DNA of 64,000 bases, from contig CM076267.1 of assembly GCA_038380795.1 (NCBI GenBank), positions 12,135,501 through 12,199,500 on the forward strand, in the 5' to 3' direction. Below are positions 48,263 to 60,738 of the stretch, in pieces. The stretch's first letter is position 1, and every line of letters begins with the position of its first letter. The notes under the pieces were generated by a model. It was not told where the DNA came from, did not search any database, and worked only from the letters and a program-made list of their open reading frames with translations. Both the position numbers and the translations under genes were made by a program. This DNA comes from Pyrocephalus nanus (Eukaryota; Chordata; Aves; Passeriformes; Tyrannidae).

Positions 48263-50503
48263 ATACATCTGACTCATCAGCATTCAAGGAAGGACACACA
48301 GCTATTTGCTTCAACTGGTGAGAATATGATTTAATCCACCATGCCAATCTGCCCCCTCAAACAGAAACTTTAGAAGACTTTCTCAGTCATCAACCTGCCA
48401 GAAAGCCAGACTCTGAGGGACGATGCCCTAGAAACTTCTTAGTAACGTCTAATCGTTGAGCATCGCTAAATAATTGTTTCTCCTTTGGGATTACTTGTCA
48501 TATGCTGAAATGTAGCCTTGGGTAGTGGGAAACTGGAGCCATCCACTAACTAACTCAGCTGCCCTGCAACACAATGGCAAGCAGCACTGGTAAGCCAGTT
48601 TGCTTAAGACTAAGCAGGAGAAGACCCACGCTGGGGGTACCTCTTCATCGGCAGAGTCCCTCCCCTCCCCCTGCAGCCACACCGAGCTCTTTCCACACAT
48701 CTATAATGAATCAGGCTCCAACTCATTAATAAAAAATGACAAGCCATCATCTCATTGAATCTTCCACACTGGAACGGCATGCAGATAAAACCCCCAACTC
48801 TCTCTCCTCAATTCCTCTGTGGCCCAGCAGCTAATGAGACTACAAGATGGACAGGACAAAGTGAGCCGCAATTGCACAGAACTTAACTTGCAAGAGAAGG
48901 GGAAATAACCTTTTCATTACAGTCATGAGACTTTAATTTTAATGCCTTTTTTTCCTTTTTTCTTTTTCTCTCTATACTAACAAAAAGGTAGGATCAGAGG
49001 CCTTGCTAGGGCCACCACCCAGGTCACTGAGCTGTTGAAGTGTCTAGAGACACAAAGGAGTTGAGCTTTGCTATAGTAATGAGCTGTTCGGTTCTTTAGG
49101 TCCCAAGCCAACAAGATTCAGAAGTGCAAGATTTCTAAGTGTTAGCAATAACCAAATACTAGGAAGGTAAAGTAAAATAAACAGACTAATGAGATTCACA
49201 GACACTAAACTTTCCCAAGGGAGTTTGCTGGTCACTTTGAGTCACTGACACTCAAACCACACCTGCTAATCTCCTCTCCAACTCCTGCATCTCTGACCCA
49301 CTGTTATTATGCTCAAAAAACCCACAAATCAAATGTTCTGTGCCTCCATGTGAGATGACAAGTAATAAAGAGGGATAAACAAAAGGAAATGGTAAAAACA
49401 AATTGCATTGTCTACTTGGTATTAAGAACTACATCCAGCCACATCCTTATTTAATAAACTTGAGTTATATAGTGGAGAAAATACAAATTACAGATCACAA
49501 TTTCATATCTACAGCACCAATTTTATTCTGCATAGCATCCTCCATGAAAACTACAGTCCGAAACATTTTACACAATTAGAGGGATAAATAACAGCAGAGG
49601 GAGAGAAGGAGAAAGCCAGTCCCACAGCACAGGGAAAGGAAAGTTTCCAGCTGAGACTTGGAAGGGAACAGGCGACAAACGGGGAAGGTCAGTGACAGGA
49701 TGACCAGCTGGGGATTGCCGTGGTAGGGATGAGATGTGTCCCTGCCTCAAACCCCTTTTTTAACACCTGGCCCCAAGCTGCTGCTTTCCCCTTCTGTCTA
49801 ACTTTGGTTTTAATTCCTTTAATTAGCACACGATAGAGACCTCTGTTACAGTGCTGTAGGTCTGTGGTTCAAATCCCAAGGGTGGTTGCAAAGGAAACAG
49901 AAAAATCATTTTTGGGAATAGTGGAACTGGCATTTTATATTAAGAAAACAACGAAATTTCACTTTGGAAAATGATGAAAAAGAAGTTTTTCATACTAGAC
50001 AAATAAGAAGATTGATTCAAGAACTCCAAAAGAAATGCAAAAAGTTTGGGCTGCTCAGACTACCTTGCATAAATTAATACAGGCTTTAATTACATAATCA
50101 CACATCATTTTTGTCCCCAGTGCCTTTGTCTTAGTCTTAAAGGAATCGCTTCAGACTAGGGTAGGCATCTAAGAAGGTAAATAAGGGAAGACAGTCATTA
50201 AAGTGATACAAGCAGGAGGTGCAGCACTGCACAAGCCATCAGAAATAAAATATAGCTAAGTACTGGTGGGCGGCTGGGAATTTTAGCTCTAGGGTGATAT
50301 ATAATATTAGATCATAGTTATTTGTAATTTGATAGCACTATGTAAAGCTCCAGCAAAAAACATCTCCGCTCTACTCTTTGCATGCAATGTGAGGAGATGA
50401 CCCTGGTTCAAAAAGTTCGTAGTCTCAGCAGATGTCAAAATAAAATGGAGGGACAGGGTGGAGTAAAACCGTGATAATGCTGAGATAACAAGAGCTCATG
50501 CTA
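48263..50503. other. Noncoding stretch, no gene seen
   Basis: Mostly AT-rich. T-rich low complexity lies at 48944-48972. A tRNA T-arm-like GTGGTTCAAATCCC at 49865 is not part of a foldable tRNA. No gene is recognised. Confidence 0.65.
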
Positions 50504-50536
50504 GGTTAAAACATGGTTAAAACATGGTTAAAACAT
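50504..50536. repeat. Three exact copies of an 11-bp unit
   Basis: GGTTAAAACAT is repeated three times head to tail without mismatch. The ATG of the 122-codon frame at 50524 falls inside the repeat. Confidence 0.95.
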
Positions 50537-50976
50537 GCTGGTTGCTCCCTGATTCCCAAGACTTTGGATCTGAGCTTAGCAACGCTACTACTCCTTCAGT
50601 CCAGGCCAAATATACGGATGATTCAACAGGAAAGCCAGAAACTGTCAGCATCCCAAACATCTTCGTCCAGCCCACCCCTACAGCAAGAATAATGAAGTCA
50701 GTTTTACAAACAAAAGTTGTGCATCTGCCAGTTCAGATTGCAGATTGCACATTCCTGCACCACAACCAGACAACGGGAAAAAAAAAGAGCATCATGTTGT
50801 CCCGGGGTCAAGTAATCATTTATCTCTTTCCCCTGTGTGCAGTAGACAGAGTGAAATTATGTTTGCTTTCTGGAAAATATTTATTTGTTTGAATAAAAAA
50901 AAGTAAATCCCAGACCCTTCATATTTAAATAAAAAAAATGTCTAAGAATTAAGATCATTCATTTCTTCAGGGGCTC
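50537..50976. other. Unassigned stretch with a 122-codon ATG frame
   Basis: One plus-strand frame runs from ATG 50524 to 50892. Its middle part is rich in Thr, Ser, Pro, Val and Gln (QAKYTDDSTGKPETVSIPN) and looks more protein-like than other frames here. However, it begins within a tandem repeat, has no signal peptide, domain or homolog I can name, and ends in a Leu/Ile/Val-rich run made by AT-rich DNA. AATAAA-like hexamers follow at about 50892 and 50928. I regard it as probably noncoding. Confidence 0.4.
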
Positions 50977-51001
50977 TTTTTTTTTTTTTTTTTTTTTTTT
51001 T
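50977..51001. repeat. Poly-T run of 25
   Basis: The longest homopolymer in the window. It reads as poly-A on the minus strand and could be the tail of an unrecognised retroposed sequence lying to its right (51002 onward), but I recognise no source gene there. Confidence 0.95.
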
Positions 51002-54000
51002 GGCTGTGAAGACTTATGTTTTTTGAGTATGCAAAAATGCTGAGTTGACAGTGTGAACTGTCCACAAAACTCCCTGTGGACTTCTCCCCCCACCAGTGAA
51101 AAATACAATTTAAAGAGCGTGAGCTTTCCCACAAAGCAGAAGGATGTCTTCAAAATGGAGAGGTTAGACACTTAAAATGCAGGCTGAATAACAATCCCAT
51201 TTTAATTTCACACACACATACACACAACAGGGTGTCCTTGCACAGACATTTAAAAAACAGAGGCTATAAGTCTGTAAGTATCTCACACCACACAAAGGCT
51301 AGTCTGGCTTCTACCCAGCTTTGCTAGTTTGGTGGTTTTTTTTCATCTGCAATTACTATTTGCAGTCAAAAGTAATAACAATCAATAAATGTCTCCTGAA
51401 TTATGCCTTAAGGAATGACTGACTACCTGTAGGCAAGCAGCTGCAGATGAATTCCTAACCTCAGAGCACAGGACAAGCATCTGCCTCCCCAGATGCAGGG
51501 GACAAAGCAAAGAGTAACATCAAAAGATGGGGCACAGGGTTGCTGGCGTCCAGGACCCAAAACACAAGGGCAATCTAGGTTACCAGCAACTCATATTAAA
51601 ATGAGATTACATACACTCTTGTGCATTTAAAAAGATACTGAATTTTTGATATACCAAAATAAGTTGTTTGTGTCCACAGAGTTGCAAAGACATTGCAGCT
51701 ATGGATGGTTTACATTTCAGGGTTCTCTGTGCTGTAAGAAAATGTCACACAGGGATGAAAATAGGAACATGAAGGGTAGGGGCGTTCTGAAGTATTCAGT
51801 GCCAATTTAACTTGCTTTCCACTTATTTCCTCCCCACCCCTTGATGTTCTTCATGACTTACTGTCATTCTTTTCAAACAGCAGAAAAGTTGAACCACTGC
51901 CGCCTACTTTAAGGAAATCCCAGCCCTAATGACACATTCAAAACAACTGGAGTAGTTTGTGACAGAATATAACTCTTGAGGTCTAAGTCCAGTGTTCTAA
52001 TAAATAACAGATAAATAAATAAACAGATAAATCACTGTTCTCTAAGCCTGAGCAGTCTGTACCATTCCTGCAGCTGACCGGGGCAGTGAGGGAAGTCCAT
52101 GCTGCTGTGAGCACAGGGATGCAGGCGGGGCTGCTCCACCACTGCTGGAGCAAGATGACCATCCCCCAGAGCTGCACCATACCCCTCACATACTTACTGG
52201 AATAGCTTTGCCTAGACAATTACAAATAATGGTACACATCAAAGAAGTGCCAACATTTTACACGAGGATTGGGAAGGCACAGGAACAAGCCTTCCACACA
52301 CACAGCAGCAGTCCTGCAGAGCGGGAGAGATGCGCAGTGGAGAAAGGAGGAGTGTGTTCATGGCCAGCTAATCTTTTTCAGGCAATTTCCACCCCACATC
52401 AAATCCCACATTAGTGACATGGGAAGTGGGGGCAGGGGAAAAAGAAAGGAGAAAACCCAGCTGCATTTTGTACACAGACTTCCTGTGTTTCAGCCTCTCG
52501 GACTCACTTATTTTACAAAATCAAGTTATCTGAATCTTAATGTGTAGTACGGCAGAAATTCAAAGCCTCTTCTTTACCCACTAAACTTGATCTGAGGCTC
52601 AACTTGACAATGTCGATAAATATGTTGTGCTGCATTATTCATGCCCCTTCCCTTGCCTTTCTCCTGCCTCTACCTGGCAAGAGGCAGCCGCCGCTGGTGC
52701 AAAGTTGTGAGCTGGGAGCAGAGAGACCTGCCCTGTATAAATACCTGCAATAAATAAAAGATAAACAAGATATGTTGCGTGGTGACATCCACCTCTTCTC
52801 CTCCTCTCCACGCTGGGCCCTCAGCATGGCGGCCCCTCAGGAGGGAGCCTGGGAAGGGGGATCACAGGCTCTGCAGCTGTAACCCACCATGCTGGGGGTT
52901 TGTCTGCAGCTGTGTTAAATAAACCACTTGGATAAGGGTAGAAAACACCCCAGCACTGAAATATCTGAGAGCTGCAATTCTGCTGATGAGCGTCAGGAGA
53001 TCAGTGGTTTACAATGTGAGCAACATTCCTTCAGCTACTCATCATCATCGTAATCATCATTATAAATCTTGGCAACCAGCAAAAAACATCCATTGTTTCT
53101 ATCCCTCATTTCTTTCCCCTCCAGATCTGCAGACTTAGTGATGAGGATATTTTGTTGTGGTTTAGTCCTCAGTGGTTTATCCAGGCAACGTAGGGGACCA
53201 CCTCCGATGAAGACACTCTGCTGCAGCAGTACATGAGTGGTTGTGCTTAGGGGCCAAATCAGGAGAACGATTAACTTTGACTTCTTCTCTTCTATGCTGT
53301 CAAAGAGGCTGAAACTTCAGGTTCTTCCCCTAATGCCATGATCTTAACCTCTCCAACCTTAAGTTTGCTCATTTGTACACCACCACCAGCATGCCCCAAA
53401 GAGATTTCATGTGGTTTCAGTACAGCTTCTGTGCTCAGCTGCACAGAAATAGTACCTCATTCAAGGTCTTTCTGCTACAACATATATCTTGCTCCAACAG
53501 GCAAAGCCATTAAGTCCCAAAGGAAATCAGAACTGAGTCACATCTACGCTTTCCCTGCAACTAGTCAGGGATCCACAAATATTTCAGACTGCTTAAAGAG
53601 CAAAACATGAAAATACATGTATGAGCACAATCACACTTGAAGAGTTTCTGCAGGAACAAACTTTCATAATGGTGAGCAGTACTGTCCCCGCTGAAATTGA
53701 GTCATCACAACATCTGACCCTTGAGGCTGCGAAGCTGAGATGATGCCACATTACTGTTAAATGAGGCAAAATTGCAAGAGTCACACAAAAAAAACGCTGT
53801 GCTGAAAGGCCACAACACTCACAATATATTCAGACATGGAAAGGGTCTACAGATGCAAAGATATCAAAAGCTGAAGCAAAGCACATCCCTTAATGCAATC
53901 TAGGAAGTGGTGAAAGCCTCAAGAGCAGCACTATCCCACTGAAAGGGTAGTCACATGTTCGCCTCCTCAGAATTACACATTTCTGCTGCATGACTGTTTG

Positions 54001-56487
54001 CAAGAAGGCAAAGGAGAAAGACTCCAGGACAGGATATCCCTGTAGTCACTCTTAGCAGGTTAAAGATTCCCTCTACAACGTCTATTATGTTCTTGCAACT
54101 AATATTCCATGCAGCTGCCAATTCAATCCTTATTAAAATGAACTCTGTGTGTTCTTTTCTTGTAGGAACACTGGTGTCTGAATTCTGGGAACCAACTGAG
54201 ATTTGGGAGGCTCTGTGGCTTGGGGCAAAGAGCTCTTTTTAAAAAGCTTTGCCAAGTCAGGACCGTGAACGGTTTTCCCCACTTATACCCTCCAGACCTT
54301 TATTATGCTTGGGCTGCAACATATACCCAGCTCCACCTCTGCCACACCACAGCTGCTACTTTGTTTCTGAGTCATAGCAGGCAGAAATGTGTATCCTTCA
54401 CTTCATACCTGGCCTGAGATAACTCTCCTTCTTTTCAGAGGCTGATGACAGGAGAAGGATCAGACACAAGTCAGGTAATGGAGCTGGTCTTCTTGCTTTC
54501 TGCACCGTGATCTGGAGCATTGCAAGCCATGAAACTGGAGATGTCCACGGCGAACAGCCCACTCTTTACACCACTGACTGGTGTTTGCTCTCCAGCCCCT
54601 TGGAGTAAGTGCATGGATTTTATCCTTTACTAGGAGAAGCTGCTCATCTGTATCAAATAGCCACAAGGTGGTTGTGACAAGCTGCCTTTTGTTTGGGTAG
54701 CAAGCTAAAGCGTGGTAGTTTGGCCTTGGGACAGGGTAATTCTGCACAGTGCTAGTGTGGATTTTGCAGTCTGGGCCACTAAAGCTCAACTGCTGCTGCT
54801 CTCTGAACATCGGGTTTAAATGCTAAACTCAGGGATCCACTGAACTTCATGGTTGTTTAGTCATTAGATTTTTCCTTTCAGCCCATGTTCATCTGGTCTA
54901 GTTTTTGCCCAAAGCCCTGGTTTCTCTGGCCAGAAAATAAAGTTGGAGCTGTGGTACCTGTCACCCATAGTGGGTGCCAGAGCCCTTGCCAGGATGGAGT
55001 ACAGGGAAAGGATGTGTCTGCTCCGCAGAGCCCTGACCAAGACCTGCTTCATTCTCAAACCCAGCAGTGCTGGGATCTCCAGGGGCTTGCCTCCAAGCCA
55101 TCTCCTTATTAAACACAATTACAAAGTGGTGCTTTTACAACCAGTTGAAGTTTGTACTTGTTAGATCGGGGAAAAAAAAACAAACCATACAGAAATACGT
55201 TTCTCCTGATCTGACATGTACAAACATTATCTATGCACCCAAACACATGCACTCATAAATATATTAGCCTACAGCAGATACTGCCTTCCCCAACGTTCAG
55301 ACCCCTGAAATGTGGGGATTTCCCCCTCAAGCCATATTTTATTTGGTCTAACAAACCATGGAGATAATAGTTGCAACAAATGCATCCTGCAGAGCCTGGA
55401 AAAGGTAAGGTAACATATTTAAGTATCGGGCGTTTGTCAGTATACTTGTCAGAGCTGGCTGGGTAATCAGGAACATGTCACCCAAAGGCACTTCTGGCCA
55501 GACACAGATGCTCTTCTTCCTGCAAAACATTATCCCATCCTGGGAGCACTCCTGCTATAAATCAATACAGGTATTCAGAGAGTAATTAGTCAGAGTAACA
55601 GGATCTGAGTGTCCTCCTTTATAAACACTAGCTAATTAATTTTCACAGTGTCTCTAAGGAGACAAGAAAATATGATGACCATTATCTGAAATATATGAGA
55701 AGAACATTACTATTATTAAACCCAGAGCCTGAAAAAGAATGGGAAAAGCCCCACCAAGGAGATATATATCAACAGTTTAAATATTCTGTTAACAAAACTC
55801 AGAGAAGAACATCTATTTTACCAGTGTCAAAAACTCTTTACCAAAAAATCTTACACTCTGTTAAGGTACATGAATTTTCTCTGAAGTCCTCAGCAGCCTT
55901 CTGTTCTCACCTTTCCTTCTGAGCACTTCTTGTGGAAGGGGAATGGTAGGATACTGGAATGGCCCTTGGAAGACTTAGAAAGCCTGTTGTGGTGTTCCTC
56001 GGGCTCCCTCTATACTATGTAAAAGCCACATAAAACACAGCAGCAGTACCTCTGCGGCAAGGCTTGGCATATCTCTGTGTACTGAATCAACATAATTATT
56101 TAGAATCCATCTCTCCCCATGTAATTTCTTTATCCTGCTATTGTGTTGCAAAGAATGAAAACCATGAAGAGCTGATCATCCATGCGCCCTCCTCCCAAGT
56201 ATTTCTTTGAAGTCAAAAAATTCCTAGTTGTGTCAGAGGCAATCTCAAAACTGGAAACTGTTTGCCTCAGAAAAAAAACAGTCAAAAGCAAAGATGGTTG
56301 TTCAAATGCAACACTGTCTGAAGTCTCCACTGGAAATTGAGATGGTCAACTGTAACACAGCACTCAGTACCGCCAGCAAACTAAGAGATTTTAACAAGTG
56401 GCTCCTCAGGGGAACCTTCTGTCGAAAGAAATTAGTGTGGACAAGACTTCAGGAAAAGTCATAAAAGACCTGAGTGCATCTGAATGG
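51002..56487. other. Noncoding stretch, no gene seen
   Basis: Holds short CA-rich runs at 51210-51228, an (ATAAA)n-like tract at 52000-52030 and a CAT-rich tract at 53041-53065. The 52530-52650 part is repeat-free and may be conserved. The 116-codon minus-strand frame at 54460-54810 and others are unrecognised. Confidence 0.65.
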
Positions 56488-56525
56488 ATAACACCATTGA
56501 CAGTATATAATACCATTGACAGTGT
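56488..56525. repeat. Tandem duplication of 19 bp, two copies
   Basis: ATAACACCATTGACAGTAT is followed by ATAATACCATTGACAGTGT, with two differences, and then a further ATAAC. A partial third start suggests slippage. Confidence 0.9.
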
Positions 56526-58123
56526 ATAACAAAGTTAAAAGATGAATCTGGGAAAGGGAGAAGTTTAAATCCTCCACTGTCTCTGAGGCAAGGTTTTGTG
56601 CATCTCTTTTTTTAAGGAGGTAGCTCAATATAGCAGGTTGAACTGCTGAACCATAGTTTCCTAAACCTTAGAAGAACCAGGAAAAGCAGGAAATTACAAT
56701 CTGTGAAAAGTGAGTTTTATCACGGGAAGAAGTCTAAGAGGAAATGACTGTTCAAAACAGATAAATAAATAAATAAGGAGAAGCAGAGATCTCACACTGG
56801 CAACTGCAAAAGCTCCTTCACAGCTGATCTTCTCTAATCATTCTCTCATAATCAGTGAACAGAGGACCAGCTCTTATCAAAACAAATTTGTTATTCATTA
56901 AGAAACGTACCTGAATAGAATAATTGGTAAGTTGCATGCTTTTAATTACAATGAAAATCTCACAAGGCAACACCTCTGGGGCAAGCCAACTGGATTTCTC
57001 ATTGTAAAAAATATTAACTCTCGAGTGTGTAAATGCCAACCATCTTGGTACCTTCTGCCTTATCAAGAGCCATGTACATGAACAGTGAACTCTTTGCAAG
57101 GCAAATTTCTATGCAGCCATTAAACACAAATGGTTACTACGCAATCTCCCACGGAAATCAAATTAAAATAATAAAAATAGTTTCACATGTGCATAATATG
57201 GCACACAGATGCTCCTTATACAACATGAAGAGCCGTTAAAGTATAATTCATCCGTGATCATAATCACTTCTTTCTTAAGTCCTGGAATCCCAAGCAGAAG
57301 TGCACATGTAATTGCACGCCTGCTTTTGCATATACAACTACTGTCGCTGCAAGCATAAATTAAGTATGTATATTGCTACATGAAAACCTACTCTGTTACA
57401 GATGTGAATTTTTCTCAAACTCTTTCCAATTTTTCCTCAACTACCTGACTGGGCTTCTGGCTTGGTGCTAACAGAGCTCCCTTTTATGCTCTTCAGCTTT
57501 TTACTGCATTCCCAGCGTGTAAGAAGAAGGAAATACCCATTCTTAACTGCAAGCAACTCCACAAAATTGCAAAGGTGAAGAGTAAAATCAGTCACAACTT
57601 TAGAGTATTTATTTTTTACACTGACATCCCCATTCAGCCCAACTTTTGCACTCAAATTCAACTTCAAGGACATGCTTAAATATCATTGAACTCTGCAGGG
57701 ACCACAGCAAAGTGCACTGAAAGCAGAGCACTGGTGCTTACAGGAGTAGAGATGCTATCTGGTGATGAAGGGGCTTGGAGCCCTGCAGATGAGAAGCAAG
57801 GGGGGGTCAGGGCCCTCTGCAGCCTGGTCCCCACCCTAAAACAGATCAGTGTGAGGCTTTACACTGCTCATCCCTGCTGGGCACCGGGAATAGGGCTGCA
57901 AACGACTCCTCAAGCCATCATGCAAAACAGAAAGCTCCTGTTTCAGCTGAAATGTGTGGTGTCTGGGCAGCCTCCAAGGGGTGAAATAGGGCAATCTTTG
58001 GAGAAAATGGGGCTGGTAAAGAAGAAAACCAACCTGACTTTGAGGAAACCCACCAATGAGAGAAACACTCCCCCATGACAAAGTCACAAAATGCTCTGCC
58101 ACAATTTTAAGGCTGAAAGGGAC
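56526..58123. other. Noncoding stretch, no gene seen
   Basis: AT-rich with (ATAA)n at 56759-56777. A 130-codon frame at 57686-58078 starts at TTG and lies upstream of the CR1 fragment. It does not resemble CR1 ORF2, so the element does not extend into it. Confidence 0.6.
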
Positions 58124-58310
58124 TTTCAGAGAAGTGGTGGCTTCTCCCTCCCTCCAAGTGTTCAAGGCCAGGTTGGATAGGGCTTTGACCAATCTGGTCT
58201 TCTGGAAGGTATCTCTGCACATGGCAGAGGGCTTGGAACTAGATGATCTTTAAGATCCCTTTCAATCCAAACCATTCCTTGATTGGTTATTGATTCTAAG
58301 ATTCTATTCT
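58124..58310 (+). mobile_element. CR1 LINE, short 3' end
   Basis: The plus-strand frame across this fragment carries the ORF2 C-terminal motif SPSLQVFKARLDRALTNLV. The 3' part has GGCAGAGGGCTTGGAACTAG, ATGATCTTTAAGATCCC and CAATCCAAACCATTCC, then the decayed tail ATTGATTCTAAGATTCTATT. The diagnostic CR1 end and its order are unmistakable. The start at about 58124 is approximate, because AGAGAAGTGGTGGC is the first matching segment. No enzymatic domain remains. Confidence 0.92.
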
Positions 58311-58393
58311 TCTGGTTTGTTAGCTCCTACTGATCCTAGCAAGAGACATCCATTATGCCTACAGCACAGAGCGGGATGGGTGGCCAGCACATC

Positions 58394-58407
58394 CACACAC
58401 ACACACA
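58394..58407. repeat. Short (CA)7 microsatellite
   Basis: Seven CA dinucleotides flanked by CATC and GAGGG. Below usual expansion length. Confidence 0.85.
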
Positions 58408-60346
58408 GAGGGTTTTAGTGAAATATTTCCAATAGAGAAAAAAAAGTAGGATGAATCCTGTTATCCCTGACATAGTTAAAAGAGGTGCACAATACTGCAT
58501 ACTTAATCACACTTTAAAAAATCACCTATTGGACAGGCTGTCTAAAAAGGAAGGGAGAAGAACGAAACTGTCCATGCCTTTTAAGCAATGGAATGCTGAG
58601 GAATGGTGTTAAAGGAAATTTGCTGATAAATTCTTGGCAAAACTGCAGTAACGATAAATCCCCTATAAAGAATAAAATGCCTATTTGCAGGGGAGAAATG
58701 GAGGGATCTGTGCTCTGAATTCCACTGGAAGCTTTTGAAATCCCATCCTTAAACAGCACAGCCTGGTGCCAAACTTCATAAATCTGCTAGTAACTACTTG
58801 CAAAATGACCCAAGAATCAAACCAGCAACAAGTTTTGCTATGCATGGGTGTTGATTGTAGGCACATGCAATGATTATAGGAAAAATAACGAAGATAACAT
58901 TAATGTTCAGTTATTATTTTCTTACAACCCTCCCTTAAGCAGTGTTGCAGGAAAATAAAGACCTCAACACTTTCTAAGGTTTATTTTCAGGAGGCTTTTG
59001 CAAGGCTGTTCTTCCAGCCTTCACCAGGTCTAAAATCTTATGGAGGGAAGTTCCCTGGAGGACATTTTCTTAACAACTGTATCAGGAAATGGACTTGCGA
59101 GTCCTTGGTTTTCTTCATGGATTTGCCAAAATCAGCTTTAACAAAGAGCAGCTTTTCTGCTTCCCCCTTCTATTTATGTGCAGAACATGAATACTTTTCT
59201 ACCTCAAAGGACTTGGTTTTCTAAATCACTTTGAAATCCTCAAAAGCTGCTACAAAACCAGTTATCTTGACTGAGATTGGGACAGGAAAAAGGGTATAGA
59301 AGGAACCCCACTGCGTGAGTGTGATAGGACCATGTGTGTGACCCTCTGCAGTGCTGCATAGGGTTTAGTGTTTCAGGACATCACTCTCACAGAAGTCAGC
59401 GTGGCTGCCTGTCAGCAGCACTAAATTGTTTGGGTTTGATTTTTTAAAGTAATAATGGAAAGTTAAAAAATTAATTGCAATGAAGCAATCAGATTAAAAA
59501 TCATTTGCAATTACAGAAATAATATTTTAACAACTGGGGAATAACGGAAACCCACTTTGTAGCTTAACCGGATCAGTTCCATCTGTTATTTTAAGGGGTG
59601 AAGCCTGAACTGAGAAATCTGTGTCACACAGAGGCCGGCAGGTTTGTGAACTCTACCGGGAGCTGCTTAACAGTTGGTCTTAATCGTTTTCCAAGGCACA
59701 AAGCCGAGATCAAGATGAATCTGTTTCCCACATTGTTTCCTCCCAACAGGATTGGATTTCAGATTTGCCTGGATTAGAGTAAAGCCACCGGAATTCCCCA
59801 CCTGGACATTAAGAAGGTTGGAGGCCTTGATTTCAAAGACAAGTGGTATGCAGTAATTCCAACCTGGCCCCACGGGACTACAACTTTCATTTCTAATCAG
59901 TGAATTGTCTTTGTGCAAAACAGTTTTTTAAGAGGAGGAGGAGGGATATTTTATTACAGCTTCCCCTTTACTTTATAATTTTCTTTCAGAGCCAACATAT
60001 TCTTAGCCTAAATACTAATGAATTAAAAGTAGAATCATTAATTCACCTTTTCCCGAGAAATTAATAACAGGGCTGAGATTTTTAAATCCCATACTGTTCT
60101 TCTGCCTCACCCTAAATTTGCTCATGTGTTACTTTTTCGCATAATCGGCTTGAGCTCAGTGGCTGCGCCAAGCTGTGCTGTAGTCTCACAGCACATTGCA
60201 ACAGCAGTGACCAGGATCTGAACCATCTGCACCTTTATCCTACAAGTGCACTTACCCAAAGGAACAGCCCTACTTCAGCTCAGAAGCTGGAGAGGAAGAA
60301 GGTCGGAGCTTCTCCAGAGCCACCCATGCTAATGGAAAAATGGGGC
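58408..60346. other. Noncoding stretch, possible conserved elements
   Basis: At 59415-59560 there are many AT cores (AAAGTAATAATGG, AAAATTAATTGCAATG, AAGCAATCAGATTAAAAATC, TTGCAATTACAG). At 59990-60080 there are AATACTAATGAATTAAAAG and ATCATTAATTCACC. These look like homeodomain-bound enhancer DNA. No gene frames are seen. A tRNA T-arm-like GGATCTGAACC (reverse) at 60213 is not a tRNA. Confidence 0.5.
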
Positions 60347-60388
60347 CCCTTCCCTTGCAAAGCCAAACCCTTCCCTTGCAAAGCCATG
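60347..60388. repeat. Tandem duplication of 21 bp, two copies
   Basis: CCCTTCCCTTGCAAAGCC occurs twice (60347-60364 and 60368-60385), followed by AAA and then ATG. The first 19 of 21 bases are identical. Confidence 0.92.
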
Positions 60389-60599
60389 TCGTGGCATGCA
60401 CAGATCTCTGTGCAGATACCTCTGTGTGCTTTTTCCCTCTAAGAGGATGGGCTGGACTGTCCACTTAGCATCAAGTTTGCAAAGCACTGCAGGTGTCCTC
60501 AGCTCCCTCGCAGGGGGATGGGTCCTGGTACCTCCGGTACCTTTCCTCTACACTCTGCTCTACCCTCCTGAAGTCCTGAGCACAGACAGATGCACTGGC

Positions 60600-60738
60600 C
60601 CAACAAAACAAAATAAAAGCCAAACCAACCCCCAAAAAACCTAAACCAAACCAAAACACACATACACACACAAAATACCAAAAACAAACAAAAAACCCCA
60701 ACCACAATGAAAAAAGTTTAAAAAAAAAAAAAAAAAAA
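60600..60738. repeat. A/C-rich low-complexity tract ending in A19
   Basis: AACAAAACAAAATAAAAGCC, then CCAAACCAACCCCCAAAAAACC-like sequence split by short CACACA runs, ending in A19 at 60720-60738. It resembles the tract at 19397-19524 in composition, with very little T on this strand. Four overlapping minus-strand Phe/Val/Cys-rich frames are artefacts of it. Confidence 0.9.

Noticed and set aside
49830..49895. Possible tRNA gene (GTGGTTCAAATCCC)
   Set aside because: The T-arm stem does not pair (CTGTG against CCAAG), and no acceptor stem or A box at the right distance is found. At most a decayed SINE head.
53150..53240. Start of an endogenous retroviral LTR (TTGTTGTGGTTTAG)
   Set aside because: Resemblance is limited to about 14 bases. 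No terminal CA, polyadenylation signal or target duplication could be paired, and no gag, pol or env remnants are present in the window.
60130..60240. Possible reverse-strand tRNA (GGTTCAGATCC)
   Set aside because: Only the B-box-like segment is present, and no cloverleaf can be drawn.
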